From contig JAHEBJ010000002.1 in assembly GCA_024642285.1 (NCBI GenBank), forward strand, positions 57,080 through 121,079: a DNA stretch of 64,000 bases, given 5' to 3'. Below are positions 17,358 to 25,888 of this stretch, in pieces. Numbering within the stretch: position 1 is the stretch's first letter; each line of letters opens with the position of its first letter. This DNA is from Sphingobacteriales bacterium (GTDB taxonomy: Bacteria > Bacteroidota > Bacteroidia > Chitinophagales > Chitinophagaceae). The notes below the pieces were generated by a model that worked only from the letters and a program-made list of their open reading frames with translations, was not told where the DNA came from and ran no database searches. Both the position numbers and the translations under genes were made by a program.

Positions 17358-18181
17358 TCAACATCCTTTTTAAAATTCATGATGAGTAAAATGCCGGGCG
17401 TAAAACCAAGTTGCGGATGATAACCGGACGTAATATCCAGCCGCAGATTTTTCCAGCATACACCTGCTCCGGCATAGGCCGATGACGTTTCGCTTATAAA
17501 TCCGGCCTTTGCAAAAAACTGTTTCGCAAACTGGTATTGCAATCCACCAGTTACATTTACGGCTTTGTCTTCTTCTTTGATAATCTCAGTGCTGATAAAA
17601 AATTTCTCCGAAACATCATAACCCAATCCAATTTTATAAGCAGCGGCTAATTTTTCTTCATCGCCCTTTGCTATTTTAACTGCAACCGGGTTATACACAT
17701 GCACGCCTGCATTTAATTTTTCTGTTACATGCATGATAGCGCCTATTTCAAAATTAAAAGTAGATGCAGTTGCGTATGAAGGAATGCGGTAACTGTAATA
17801 ATTAAATTGTACACCCACATCTAAAAATTTTCCCAACCTGCGGGCATATGCCAATCCTATTTTATTTTCATTAAAATTTTTAAAGCCTGCATAATTAGCA
17901 ACCAGTCCGAAATTACCAAGTTTAGTAGGCAACGACCCGGCCAGGGTATAAACACTTGTTTCGCTAAGCATAAAGCGCCGTTCGCCAAAAACACCTACTC
18001 CGGCGTTTTTTACACCGGCAAGAGCAGCCTGGTTACCGGTAAACGACATAGGATCATTTTGCTGTACACTGTAAGCCGACAAACCAATGTATGGTTGCGC
18101 CAGCGAATACCTGAGCGATTGCGCCACAGAAAAACTTATTAAAACAAAGGACAATAAAAATAGTGAAAATCGTTTTTTCAT
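17354..18181 (-). CDS. PorV/PorQ-like outer-membrane beta-barrel protein
   Basis: 275 residues from the ATG at 18181 (MKKRFSLFLLSFVLISFS, a normal signal peptide); the frame continues 22 codons upstream without a matching signal. The sequence IGLSAYSVQQNDPMSFTGNQAAL recalls the 'N-P-A-x-L' opening of the PorV/PorQ/FadL-like barrels, and the rest is a regular pattern of short strands such as LGLAYARRLGKFLDVGV-like and FFAKAGFISETSSAYAGAG. PorV and PorQ act in the T9SS attachment complex, but this one is shorter and may instead form a pair with the HHH barrel encoded 4 bases inside its end. No strong motif allows a firm function. Confidence 0.7.
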   Translation of the reverse strand: MKKRFSLFLLSFVLISFSVAQSLRYSLAQPYIGLSAYSVQQNDPMSFTGNQAALAGVKNAGVGVFGERRFMLSETSVYTLAGSLPTKLGNFGLVANYAGFKNFNENKIGLAYARRLGKFLDVGVQFNYYSYRIPSYATASTFNFEIGAIMHVTEKLNAGVHVYNPVAVKIAKGDEEKLAAAYKIGLGYDVSEKFFISTEIIKEEDKAVNVTGGLQYQFAKQFFAKAGFISETSSAYAGAGVCWKNLRLDITSGYHPQLGFTPGILLIMNFKKDVE

Positions 18182-18300
18182 ACTTTTTTGCAGTTGATTC
18201 TTCGAATGACAAGATAGCAAATCCTTACTTGGAAAGAATAACTGCAAACGCCCTGCTTTAAAACAGTTTGTATTAATTACAAATTCACAGCAGCATTGAT

Positions 18301-18308
18301 TACTTTTG
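18301..18308 (+). promoter_or_regulatory. -7 box (TACTTTTG) four bases before the folD start
   Basis: Exact TAnnTTTG match ending at 18308 with the ATG at 18313. With the usual spacing the transcript would begin at or next to the A of the ATG. Confidence 0.5.
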
Positions 18309-18312
18309 CTCC

Positions 18313-19191
18313 ATGCAGATCTTAGATGGAAAAATAGTTTCGAAAGCAGTTAAGCTAAAAACAAAAGACAAAACGGAGCTGTTTAAAGCGGCTGGTAACA
18401 GGGCTCCGCACCTTGCAGCTATATTGGTTGGCAGTGATGGTGCCAGCGAAACCTACGTGGCCAGCAAAGTAAAGAATTGCGAGGAAGTTGGATTCAAAAG
18501 CAGCCTTATCCGCTTTGATGAAAATATCAATGAAGCGGAGCTGATTGATGCCATAAAAAAATTAAATACTGATGATAGTGTTGACGGCATTTTGGTGCAG
18601 CTTCCTTTACCCAAACAAATCGACGAAGAAAAAATTATCAGCCTGATCAACCCGGAAAAAGATGTGGATGGATTTCACCCGGTAAGTATTGGCAAGATGG
18701 TGCAGGGTTTGCCCACTTTTATTCCGGCTACTCCTTATGGAATTTTGCTGATGCTTGAACATTATAAAATAGAAACCAGCGGCAAACATGCAGTGGTGAT
18801 TGGCCGCAGTAATATCGTTGGTCGACCCATCAGTATTTTGTTAAGCAGAAATACTTATCCCGGAAACTGCACAGTAACTGTTTGTCATAGCCGCACAACA
18901 AACCTGAAAGAAATATGCCTGCAGGCCGATATCATTGTTGCAGCATTGGGCATTCCTGAATTTCTGAAAGCTGATATGGTAAAGGAAAATGCCGTGGTAA
19001 TTGATGTGGGCATAACCCGTGTTAAGGATGACACGAAAAAATCAGGCTTTGCATTAAAAGGCGATGTTGACTTTGCAAATGTTGCACCCAAATGCAGCTT
19101 TATTACTCCTGTGCCAGGCGGCGTTGGCCTGATGACCATTGCCGCTTTGCTGATGAATACTTTTACCGCCTGCGAAAATAAATTCAAGTAA
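18313..19191 (+). CDS. folD: Methylenetetrahydrofolate dehydrogenase / cyclohydrolase
   Basis: 292 residues, full length for FolD. It interconverts 5,10-methylene-THF, 5,10-methenyl-THF and 10-formyl-THF in the cytoplasm with NADP(H). Visible motifs are the catalytic Lys in [44 protein letters not shown], the nucleotide loop [14 protein letters not shown] and the C-terminal [16 protein letters not shown]. It heads the plus-strand series, 33 bases before queE. The start is fixed by [13 protein letters not shown], the family N-terminus. Confidence 0.97.
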   Translation: MQILDGKIVSKAVKLKTKDKTELFKAAGNRAPHLAAILVGSDGASETYVASKVKNCEEVGFKSSLIRFDENINEAELIDAIKKLNTDDSVDGILVQLPLPKQIDEEKIISLINPEKDVDGFHPVSIGKMVQGLPTFIPATPYGILLMLEHYKIETSGKHAVVIGRSNIVGRPISILLSRNTYPGNCTVTVCHSRTTNLKEICLQADIIVAALGIPEFLKADMVKENAVVIDVGITRVKDDTKKSGFALKGDVDFANVAPKCSFITPVPGGVGLMTIAALLMNTFTACENKFK

Positions 19192-19224
19192 TCCTGAAAG
19201 CTGGTTGCTTTTATTTCTTTACCA

Positions 19225-19848
19225 ATGACACAAACTATAAATAAAAAAACGCGTTCACTTCCTGTAATGGAGCATTTTTATACCCTGCAGGGCGAAGGCT
19301 ATCACCAGGGCAGAGCCGCTTATTTTATAAGGCTGGGTGGTTGCGATGTGGGTTGTGTTTGGTGCGATGTTAAAGACAGCTGGGATATTAGTAAACATCC
19401 GTCGGTTGAATTAAACGAGTTGATCTTGCAGATTGAAAAAACACCGGCAAAACTGATTGTCATTACCGGAGGCGAACCTTTGATGCATAATCTTGATGAA
19501 CTGACTGAATTGCTTCAGGCAAAAGGTTTTGAAACCAATATTGAAACATCCGGAGCTCACCCATTGACCGGCAGATGGGACTGGATCTGTTTCTCTCCAA
19601 AAAAATTTAAAGCTCCCCTACCCGGAATTTCTGCAGTTGCAAACGAATTAAAAGTTGTGGTATTTAATAAATCAGATTTTGATTGGGCTGAAAAATTTGC
19701 AGCCGAAGTTTCTCCATCATGCAAATTATACCTGCAACCCGAGTGGGATAAAGCTGAAGAAATAACACCGATGATCATCAGCTACATCAAACAAAATCCT
19801 CAATGGGAATTGTCGCTGCAGATCCACAAGTACATCAATGTACCGTAA
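19225..19848 (+). CDS. queE: 7-carboxy-7-deazaguanine synthase (radical SAM)
   Basis: 207 residues. Converts 6-carboxytetrahydropterin to 7-carboxy-7-deazaguanine, the ring-contraction step of queuosine synthesis. The motif GGCDVGCVWCDVKDSWD holds the three 4Fe-4S cysteines in the C-x3-C-x2-C spacing of radical SAM enzymes. MEHFYTLQGEGYHQGRAAYF and VITGGEPLMH are the substrate and SAM-binding blocks. The C-terminal LQIHKYINVP is also typical. Other que genes are not in the window. It probably shares a transcript with folD. Confidence 0.95.
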   Translation: MTQTINKKTRSLPVMEHFYTLQGEGYHQGRAAYFIRLGGCDVGCVWCDVKDSWDISKHPSVELNELILQIEKTPAKLIVITGGEPLMHNLDELTELLQAKGFETNIETSGAHPLTGRWDWICFSPKKFKAPLPGISAVANELKVVVFNKSDFDWAEKFAAEVSPSCKLYLQPEWDKAEEITPMIISYIKQNPQWELSLQIHKYINVP

Positions 19849-19925
19849 AATAAAATGTTATATTTTGGCCATGAGAATATTAGCGCCTGTTTTTCGTTAT
19901 AACTTCACACATTGAATTTATATTA

Positions 19926-21857
19926 ATGCTCAATCGAAAGTTTTATTTCCGCAGAATTATAGTTTCATTCTTAATTCTTAATTTTTCCTTTTTAAGTACT
20001 TCTGCGCAATGGTACGATCCTGAAAAAGTGAATAAAAAAGCCGGTGAAATTTACGGCCAGGCTTATGAAGAAGCCACTTCAGGAAATTATACCAATGCCA
20101 TAAAATTGCTGGATGCGGCATTAGCACTCGATTCCAAATTTGTTGATGTTTATTTATCCCGTGCAGGTATTTATGCCGAGCAAAAAAATTACGCATCCTC
20201 TGTTGCCGATTTTGAAAAAGGTTTACAAATGGATTCGGTGTATTCAAAAACATATCTTCTGCCCTATTCTATTTCTTTGGCAGGTGTTGGAAAATTTCAA
20301 CAAGCATTGAATGCCGTGAATGAGTTTTTGGCAAATCCGGATCTGAACACACAAAGTATAAAAGCCGGGAATTACCGTAAATCAACTTATACATTTGCTG
20401 TAGAGTTTGAAAAAAAACATCCCGTTAATGATTATGTTTTTTCGCCAGTAAACATGGGCGACAGCATCAACACAAAAGACCTTGAATATTTTCCTTCGCT
20501 AATCATTGATGGCAGTAAGATGATATTCACTCGGCGTGTGGCAAGTGATGAAGATTTTTATGAAAGCAATTTTGTGAATGGCAAATGGAGCAAGGCTGTA
20601 CCGCTTGGTGGTAAGGTAAACACCAACCTTAACGAAGGCGCTCAAAATATATCGCAGGATGGGCAACTGCTCATTTTTACCGGCTGCAATTATCCCGAAG
20701 GACAGGGCAGTTGCGATCTTTATTTCTCTGTACAGACAAATAACGGTTGGAGTGAGCCGCAAAATCTGGGCCCAATTGTGAATACTGATTTCTGGGAATC
20801 ATCACCATCCTTATCGCCGGATAAAAGAGATCTTTATTTTGCAAGCAGCATGGCCGGTGGTTTTGGCGGTCGTGATATCTGGGTTACACACCGCCTGCCA
20901 ACGGGTAAGTGGAGCCGCCCCGAAAATTTAGGTGAAGCAGTTAATACCAGCGGCGACGAAAGCTGTCCATTCATGCATGCCGATAATGAAACACTTTACT
21001 TCAACAGCAACGGTCATCCCGGCTATGGAATAACTGATCTGTATTTCAGCAAAAAAATAAACGACAGTAGCTGGCTGGAAGCAGAAAACCTGGGCTATCC
21101 TATTAATACTATTGACGATCAGGGTTCATTGATAGTCGCCGCAGATGGCCGTACAGCTTACTATGCAAGCGAAGCAACAGATACCAGGGGCGGTCTTGAT
21201 CTGTATACATTTCAATTAAGGGAAGGCATCAGGCCGCTGAAAACATTGTGGGTGAAAGGAAAAGTTTTTGATAAAAAAACTTCGCAGGGTTTGCCTTCGG
21301 CGGTTGAATTGACGGATGTTAAAACCGGCAACCTCATCAGTAAAATACAAACTGATGAAGATGGAAACTACCTGGTTACTTTACCAGTTGGAAAAGATTA
21401 TGCATTTAATGTAAACCGGAGAGGATATTTATTTTATTCTGATAATTTTTCGCTGACGAAAAATACAGATTCTGTTTTTACTGTTGATATTCCTTTGCAA
21501 CCCATTGAAAAAGGAGCTACCATAGTTTTAAAGAATATCTTTTTTGAAACGGGAAAATTTGAAGTGCAGAAGGAATCAAAATCTGAACTGGACAAACTGG
21601 TTGCGTTGTTAAATGACAATCCAAATTTAAAGATCCAGATAGACGGTCATACCGATAATGTTGGCCTGGAAAAAGATAATGTGCCTCTCTCAAATAACCG
21701 GGCAAAATCGGTGGTTAATTATTTACTGAACAAAGGTATAAGCAACCAAAGGCTTAGCTACAAAGGATTTGGCGCTTCAACACCCGTTGCCGGCAATGAG
21801 ACAGAAGCCGGCAGGGCAATGAACCGCAGAACAGAACTTTCTGTGCTGAGTAATTAA
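19926..21857 (+). CDS. OmpA-family protein with TPR, PD40 propeller and CRD domains (PorE-like)
   Basis: 643 residues. The order is a signal peptide (residues 1-27, ending STSAQ), TPR repeats (about 40-140; DVYLSRAGIYAEQKNYASSV), five PD40/WD40-like blades (about 180-430; LEYFPSLIIDGSKMIF, WESSPSLSPDKRDLYFAS, ESCPFMHADNETLYF), a carboxypeptidase regulatory-like domain (about 440-520; WVKGKVFDKKTSQGLPSAV) and an OmpA C-terminal domain (about 540-643; IDGHTDNVGLEKDN, LSNNRAKSVVNYLL). This layout is the one described for PorE, the peptidoglycan anchor of the T9SS in Porphyromonas, and the size is close. Bacteroidota have many paralogs with this architecture, so PorE identity is probable, not certain. 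Confidence 0.85.
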   Translation: MLNRKFYFRRIIVSFLILNFSFLSTSAQWYDPEKVNKKAGEIYGQAYEEATSGNYTNAIKLLDAALALDSKFVDVYLSRAGIYAEQKNYASSVADFEKGLQMDSVYSKTYLLPYSISLAGVGKFQQALNAVNEFLANPDLNTQSIKAGNYRKSTYTFAVEFEKKHPVNDYVFSPVNMGDSINTKDLEYFPSLIIDGSKMIFTRRVASDEDFYESNFVNGKWSKAVPLGGKVNTNLNEGAQNISQDGQLLIFTGCNYPEGQGSCDLYFSVQTNNGWSEPQNLGPIVNTDFWESSPSLSPDKRDLYFASSMAGGFGGRDIWVTHRLPTGKWSRPENLGEAVNTSGDESCPFMHADNETLYFNSNGHPGYGITDLYFSKKINDSSWLEAENLGYPINTIDDQGSLIVAADGRTAYYASEATDTRGGLDLYTFQLREGIRPLKTLWVKGKVFDKKTSQGLPSAVELTDVKTGNLISKIQTDEDGNYLVTLPVGKDYAFNVNRRGYLFYSDNFSLTKNTDSVFTVDIPLQPIEKGATIVLKNIFFETGKFEVQKESKSELDKLVALLNDNPNLKIQIDGHTDNVGLEKDNVPLSNNRAKSVVNYLLNKGISNQRLSYKGFGASTPVAGNETEAGRAMNRRTELSVLSN

Positions 21858-21900
21858 TATTTTTTCTATTATTGTTGTTCAAATAATTGATGATTGGGTT

Positions 21901-23001
21901 ATGAACAACGATCTCCTTTATCAAATTGCACTCACATTGATACCCAATATTGGCGATGTTCACGCCAAGGCATTAGTTGAAATTTATGGCAATGCCCAAT
22001 CCATTTTTAATGCAAAGAAAAAAGAACTGGATGCCATCGATGGCATTGGAACTGTAAGAGCAAAATCGATCAAAGATTTTTCTGATTTCAGCAGTTCCGA
22101 AGAAGAAATAAAATTCATAGAAAAATATAAGATCACACCGGTTTTTATAACTGACGAAAAATATCCAAAACGATTGTTGAATTGCTACGACAGTCCTTCC
22201 CTTTTGTATTATCGCGGCAATGCCGATCTGAATTCATCAAAAATAATTTCCATTGTTGGCACACGTAATAATTCTGATTATGGAAAACAGGTCTGCGAAA
22301 AATTTATTGAAGAATTAAAAACAGAAAATGTAATTGTTGCAAGCGGTCTGGCTTTTGGCATCGATACCATCGCACACAAATCAGCATTAAAAAATAATCT
22401 GCAAACCGTTGCAGTACTGGCGCATGGCCTAGACAGAATTTATCCACAACAAAACAAACAACTGGCCAAACAAATTACTGAGCAGGGCGGACTGCTTACC
22501 GAATTTATCAGCAATACAAATCCTGATAAACAGAATTTCCCAAAACGCAACCGCATTGTTGCCGGTCTTTGCGATGCCGTTGTTGTGATTGAAAGCGGTA
22601 AAAAAGGGGGATCGTTAATTACCGCTGAACTGGGCAACAGTTATAACAAAGATGTGTTCGCCATCCCTGGCCGCACCAACGATGCAAAAAGCGAAGGCTG
22701 CAATTATCTGATCAAAAACAATAAGGCTGCTTTGATAAACTCTGCTGATGATTTTTTGGAAATGATGAACTGGAAAGCATCGCCTAAATCAACTGCAAAA
22801 AGACAACGTGAATTATTTATTGAATTAACTCCCGATGAAAAAATAATTGTAGATATCCTGCAGCAACAGGAAAGTATTCAAATTGATGACCTGTATTTTA
22901 AAAGCGGACTAAGCAGTAGTGCAGTAGCCACTGCTTTGCTTATGCTTGAAATGCAGAATGTGGTTTTAAGCCTGCCCGGCAAGGTTTATAAACTCAGCTA
23001 G
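21901..23001 (+). CDS. dprA: DNA-processing protein DprA
   Basis: 366 residues. DprA binds incoming single-stranded DNA and loads RecA during transformation. An N-terminal HhH-like part (YGNAQSIFNAKKKELDAIDG) is followed by the extended Rossmann fold with IVGTRNNSDYGKQV, ASGLAFGIDTIAHKSAL, the ssDNA-contacting FPKRNRIVAGLCDAVVVIE and KKGGSLITAELG. A C-terminal winged-helix domain follows (SIQIDDLYFKSGLSSSAVAT). It starts 43 bases after the PorE-like gene. Other competence genes are not present here. Confidence 0.96.
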   Translation: MNNDLLYQIALTLIPNIGDVHAKALVEIYGNAQSIFNAKKKELDAIDGIGTVRAKSIKDFSDFSSSEEEIKFIEKYKITPVFITDEKYPKRLLNCYDSPSLLYYRGNADLNSSKIISIVGTRNNSDYGKQVCEKFIEELKTENVIVASGLAFGIDTIAHKSALKNNLQTVAVLAHGLDRIYPQQNKQLAKQITEQGGLLTEFISNTNPDKQNFPKRNRIVAGLCDAVVVIESGKKGGSLITAELGNSYNKDVFAIPGRTNDAKSEGCNYLIKNNKAALINSADDFLEMMNWKASPKSTAKRQRELFIELTPDEKIIVDILQQQESIQIDDLYFKSGLSSSAVATALLMLEMQNVVLSLPGKVYKLS

Positions 23002-23020
23002 ACAACCCCTAATTATTAAT

Positions 23021-23050
23021 TTTGCATTTTTAATTATTGCTTTACCTTTG
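23021..23050 (+). promoter_or_regulatory. guaB promoter: -33 TTTG and -7 TACCTTTG, 18-base spacer
   Basis: TTTG at 23021-23024 and TACCTTTG at 23043-23050 match the Bacteroidota consensus with a normal spacer. The box ends three bases before the ATG at 23054, so the message is predicted to start at the ATG. Confidence 0.65.
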
Positions 23051-23053
23051 CCT

Positions 23054-24547
23054 ATGGCAACAATAAATAACTCCGCAGCTAAAGGCTCCAAAAAATTTTA
23101 CGGTGAAGGCTTAACGTTCGATGACGTGCTACTTATGCCTGCCTATTCTCAAATTTTACCCCGTGAGGTAAATATCAGCACCCAACTTACCAGATCGATA
23201 ACCCTGCATGTTCCACTCTTAAGTGCGGCCATGGATACCGTTACCGAAGCATCACTTGCCATTGCACTGGCACGTGAAGGCGGATTGGGCATACTTCACA
23301 AAAACATGAGTATTGAGCAGCAGGCCGACCAGGTGAGAAAAGTTAAAAGAAGTGAAAGCGGCATGATCATCGATCCGGTTACACTGCACCCTGACGCTAC
23401 CATCGGCGAAGCATTGCGGCTAATGAAAGAAAATAAAATTGGCGGAATACCCATTGTTGATAAATCGCACAAACTGGTGGGCATACTCACCAACCGCGAC
23501 CTCCGTTTTGAAACACATTACAAGGACAAAGTGAGTACCGTGATGACAAAAGAAAATCTCATTACTGCACCCGAAGGTACCGACCTGAAGAAAGCCGAGC
23601 TCATCTTCAAAAAAAATAAAATTGAAAAATTACCGGTGGTGAGCAAAGCAGGAAAACTGATGGGGCTTATCACTTTCAGCGATATTTTAAAATTGAAATC
23701 GCATCCACATGCCGTAAAAGACTCTTACGGACGTTTATTAGTAGGCGCTGGCGTGGGTATTACCGGAGACATCATGCAAAGAGTTGAAGCCTTACACAAA
23801 GTTGGCGTTGATGTGATTTGCCTTGATAGTGCACACGGACATACAAAAGGTGTGATTGGCGCATTAAAAAATATTAAAAAAAGCTACAAAAATATTCAGG
23901 TGATTGCAGGAAATGTTGGAACCGCTGCCGGTGCAAAAGCATTGGCCGAAGCAGGCGCCGATGCCGTGAAAGTAGGCATAGGACCGGGTTCCATATGTAC
24001 CACAAGAATTGTTGCCGGTACAGGCGTACCACAAATAACTGCTGTGATGGAAGCCGCCGCCGCACTAAAAAATAATAACATCGGCATCATCAGTGATGGC
24101 GGAATAAGATACACCGGCGATATGGTAAAAGCATTGGCGGCAGGTGCAAGTTGTGTGATGATGGGAAATGTTTTTGCAGGAACCGAAGAGAGTCCGGGAG
24201 ATACAATAATTTTTGAAGGACGTAAGTTCAAACAATACCGCGGCATGGGTTCTTTAGGTGCGATGGCGCAGGGCAGCAGCGATCGTTATTTCCAGGACGT
24301 GGAAGACGATATTAAGAAGTTTGTTCCCGAAGGCATTGAAGGCCGCGTTGCTTTTAAAGGCCACCTGAGAGAAGTTGTGCACCAGTTTACCGGCGGCTTA
24401 CGGGCAGGCATGGGCTACTGCGGCGCAAAAAATATTGCGGAATTACAACAGGCAAAATTTGTAAAAATTACAAACGCAGGAATTAAAGAAAGCCATGCGC
24501 ATGATATTGCCATAACAAGGGAAGCACCGAATTACAGTCCCCTCTAA
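23054..24547 (+). CDS. guaB: IMP dehydrogenase
   Basis: About 497 residues. Oxidises IMP to XMP, the committed step to GMP. KFYGEGLTFDDVLLMPAYSQ is the family start. Two CBS domains occupy about residues 95-215 (IGGIPIVDKSHKLVGILTNR; IEKLPVVSKAGKLMGLITF), the catalytic loop is GPGSICTTRIVAGTGVPQ with its Cys, and the flap region has GMGSLGAM. The ATG at 23054 is preferred to a TTG six bases upstream, which lies within the -7 box. No other start is available before the conserved GEGLTFDD. Confidence 0.97.
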   Translation: MATINNSAAKGSKKFYGEGLTFDDVLLMPAYSQILPREVNISTQLTRSITLHVPLLSAAMDTVTEASLAIALAREGGLGILHKNMSIEQQADQVRKVKRSESGMIIDPVTLHPDATIGEALRLMKENKIGGIPIVDKSHKLVGILTNRDLRFETHYKDKVSTVMTKENLITAPEGTDLKKAELIFKKNKIEKLPVVSKAGKLMGLITFSDILKLKSHPHAVKDSYGRLLVGAGVGITGDIMQRVEALHKVGVDVICLDSAHGHTKGVIGALKNIKKSYKNIQVIAGNVGTAAGAKALAEAGADAVKVGIGPGSICTTRIVAGTGVPQITAVMEAAAALKNNNIGIISDGGIRYTGDMVKALAAGASCVMMGNVFAGTEESPGDTIIFEGRKFKQYRGMGSLGAMAQGSSDRYFQDVEDDIKKFVPEGIEGRVAFKGHLREVVHQFTGGLRAGMGYCGAKNIAELQQAKFVKITNAGIKESHAHDIAITREAPNYSPL

Positions 24548-24576
24548 GGCCCCTCCTATCCTCCCCGATGGGGAGG
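24548..24576. repeat. G/C-rich palindromic repeat, copy 1
   Basis: CCCCTCCTAT is followed by the palindrome CCTCCCC-GAT-GGGGAGG immediately after guaB. Related sequence in the opposite orientation lies inside the hydrolase gene at 26146, and a decayed copy lies near 34416. The palindrome could also end guaB transcription, but no T run follows. Confidence 0.7.
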
Positions 24577-24624
24577 GACACGGAGATGATTGCAGCGGAG
24601 AACTTTGTTTTTTGAATTAAGTAT

Positions 24625-24670
24625 ATTTCTTCGTGTTGCTTTGTGCCTTCGTGTCTTTGTGGTTAATTCC
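24625..24670 (+). repeat. CTTTGTG-type degenerate repeat, copy 1
   Basis: The stretch reads as imperfect units of CTTCGTG, CTTTGTG, CTTCGTG, CTTTGTGG and is followed by TTAA. A similar stretch lies upstream of the SDR gene at 32860-32897. Both are intergenic and upstream of a plus-strand gene. Confidence 0.55.
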
Positions 24671-24696
24671 CTTAATTTAGTATCCAATAATTTTCT

Positions 24697-25866
24697 ATGC
24701 AGAAAATAGCAATCAGATTACTGTTCCTTTTCGTTTTGGCCAATTGGCAATTCAGCTCTTCAGCGCAGGACAGTTCCCGTTTACGCATCTCTTTACTCAC
24801 CTGCACACCCGGCGATGAACTGTACTCTACTTTTGGTCATAGTGCCTACCGCGTTATCGACAGCAACAGCGTTACCGATATTGTGTACAACTACGGTACA
24901 TTTAATTTTGATGACTCCGATTTTTATTTAAAATTTATCAGGGGGAAATTATTATACTATGTTTCGCCGGAACCTTTCAATGATACGGGTGGCTACATGG
25001 GATTTAAAACGCTGTACCAATCAACCAACCGAGGAATTACGGAACAGGTTTTAAATTTATCAGCCGAAGAAAAAATAAGCATCCGAAGTTTTTTAAACGA
25101 AAACATAAAAGAAGCAAACAAATACTACAAGTACGATTTCTTCTTCGATAATTGTACAACAAGGCTTCGGGATATTCTTAAAAAACAACACGATTCAGCA
25201 TTTACCCAAACTGCTGTAATGCCTATGGGCAGCAGGTTTCGTCAGGCCATTCATCAATACCTAGATCAAAACAATAAAGCCTGGAGCAAACTGGGTATTG
25301 ATATTTTATTGGGGCAACCTTGCGATGCGATGATGACAGCAGAACAAATGCAGTTCCTGCCCGACAACCTGATGAAAAGCCTGGACAGCAGCAAACACAA
25401 AGATGTTTTATCATCAGAAAATTTATACCCCATTAATAACGATGGAAATAAAAAAACTTTGTTTACACCATTTGTTGTTTTTGCATTACTCTTCGTTTTT
25501 ATTTTTGTAACCGGTCTGATTAAAAGCAAATTCGCAAACATATTTTTACAAGGATTTGATGGCCTGTTTTTCTTTTTAAGCGGCGCTTTGGGCGTGATGT
25601 TAATTTTTATGTGGACGGGCACCGATCACCAGATGTGTAAGAACAATTTTAACTTATTGTGGGCATGGCCAACACATACCGTCATGGCGTTTTTTGTAAA
25701 CAGTAATAAAAGCTGGGTTAAAAAATATTATAAGTTTACCGCTGTGGCATTGATGGGTGTTTTAATAAGCTGGTATTTTTTGCCACAGCAAATGAACAGT
25801 GGGTTACTGCCGATTGTTTTATTGTTGATCTATCGCAGCGTAAAAAAGTCATTGAACACCAATTAG
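24697..25866 (+). CDS. DUF4105 membrane protein
   Basis: 389 residues. A signal peptide (about 1-23, ending SSAQ) leads to a DUF4105 periplasmic domain (about 25-225) with LLTCTPGDELYSTFGHSAYR, then DIVYNYGTFNFDDSDFYLKF and DFFFDNCTTRLRDIL. These resemble the papain/NlpC-like fold with His in GHSAYR and Cys in DNCTTR as a possible catalytic pair. The C-terminal third has about four to five membrane helices (FVVFALLFVFIFVTGLI; FFFLSGALGVMLIFMW). The family is widespread in Bacteroidota and its substrate is unknown. The 149 bases before it hold two repeats and no gene. Confidence 0.85.
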   Translation: MQKIAIRLLFLFVLANWQFSSSAQDSSRLRISLLTCTPGDELYSTFGHSAYRVIDSNSVTDIVYNYGTFNFDDSDFYLKFIRGKLLYYVSPEPFNDTGGYMGFKTLYQSTNRGITEQVLNLSAEEKISIRSFLNENIKEANKYYKYDFFFDNCTTRLRDILKKQHDSAFTQTAVMPMGSRFRQAIHQYLDQNNKAWSKLGIDILLGQPCDAMMTAEQMQFLPDNLMKSLDSSKHKDVLSSENLYPINNDGNKKTLFTPFVVFALLFVFIFVTGLIKSKFANIFLQGFDGLFFFLSGALGVMLIFMWTGTDHQMCKNNFNLLWAWPTHTVMAFFVNSNKSWVKKYYKFTAVALMGVLISWYFLPQQMNSGLLPIVLLLIYRSVKKSLNTN

Positions 25867-25888
25867 TTTCAATTAGTGTAATAAAACC

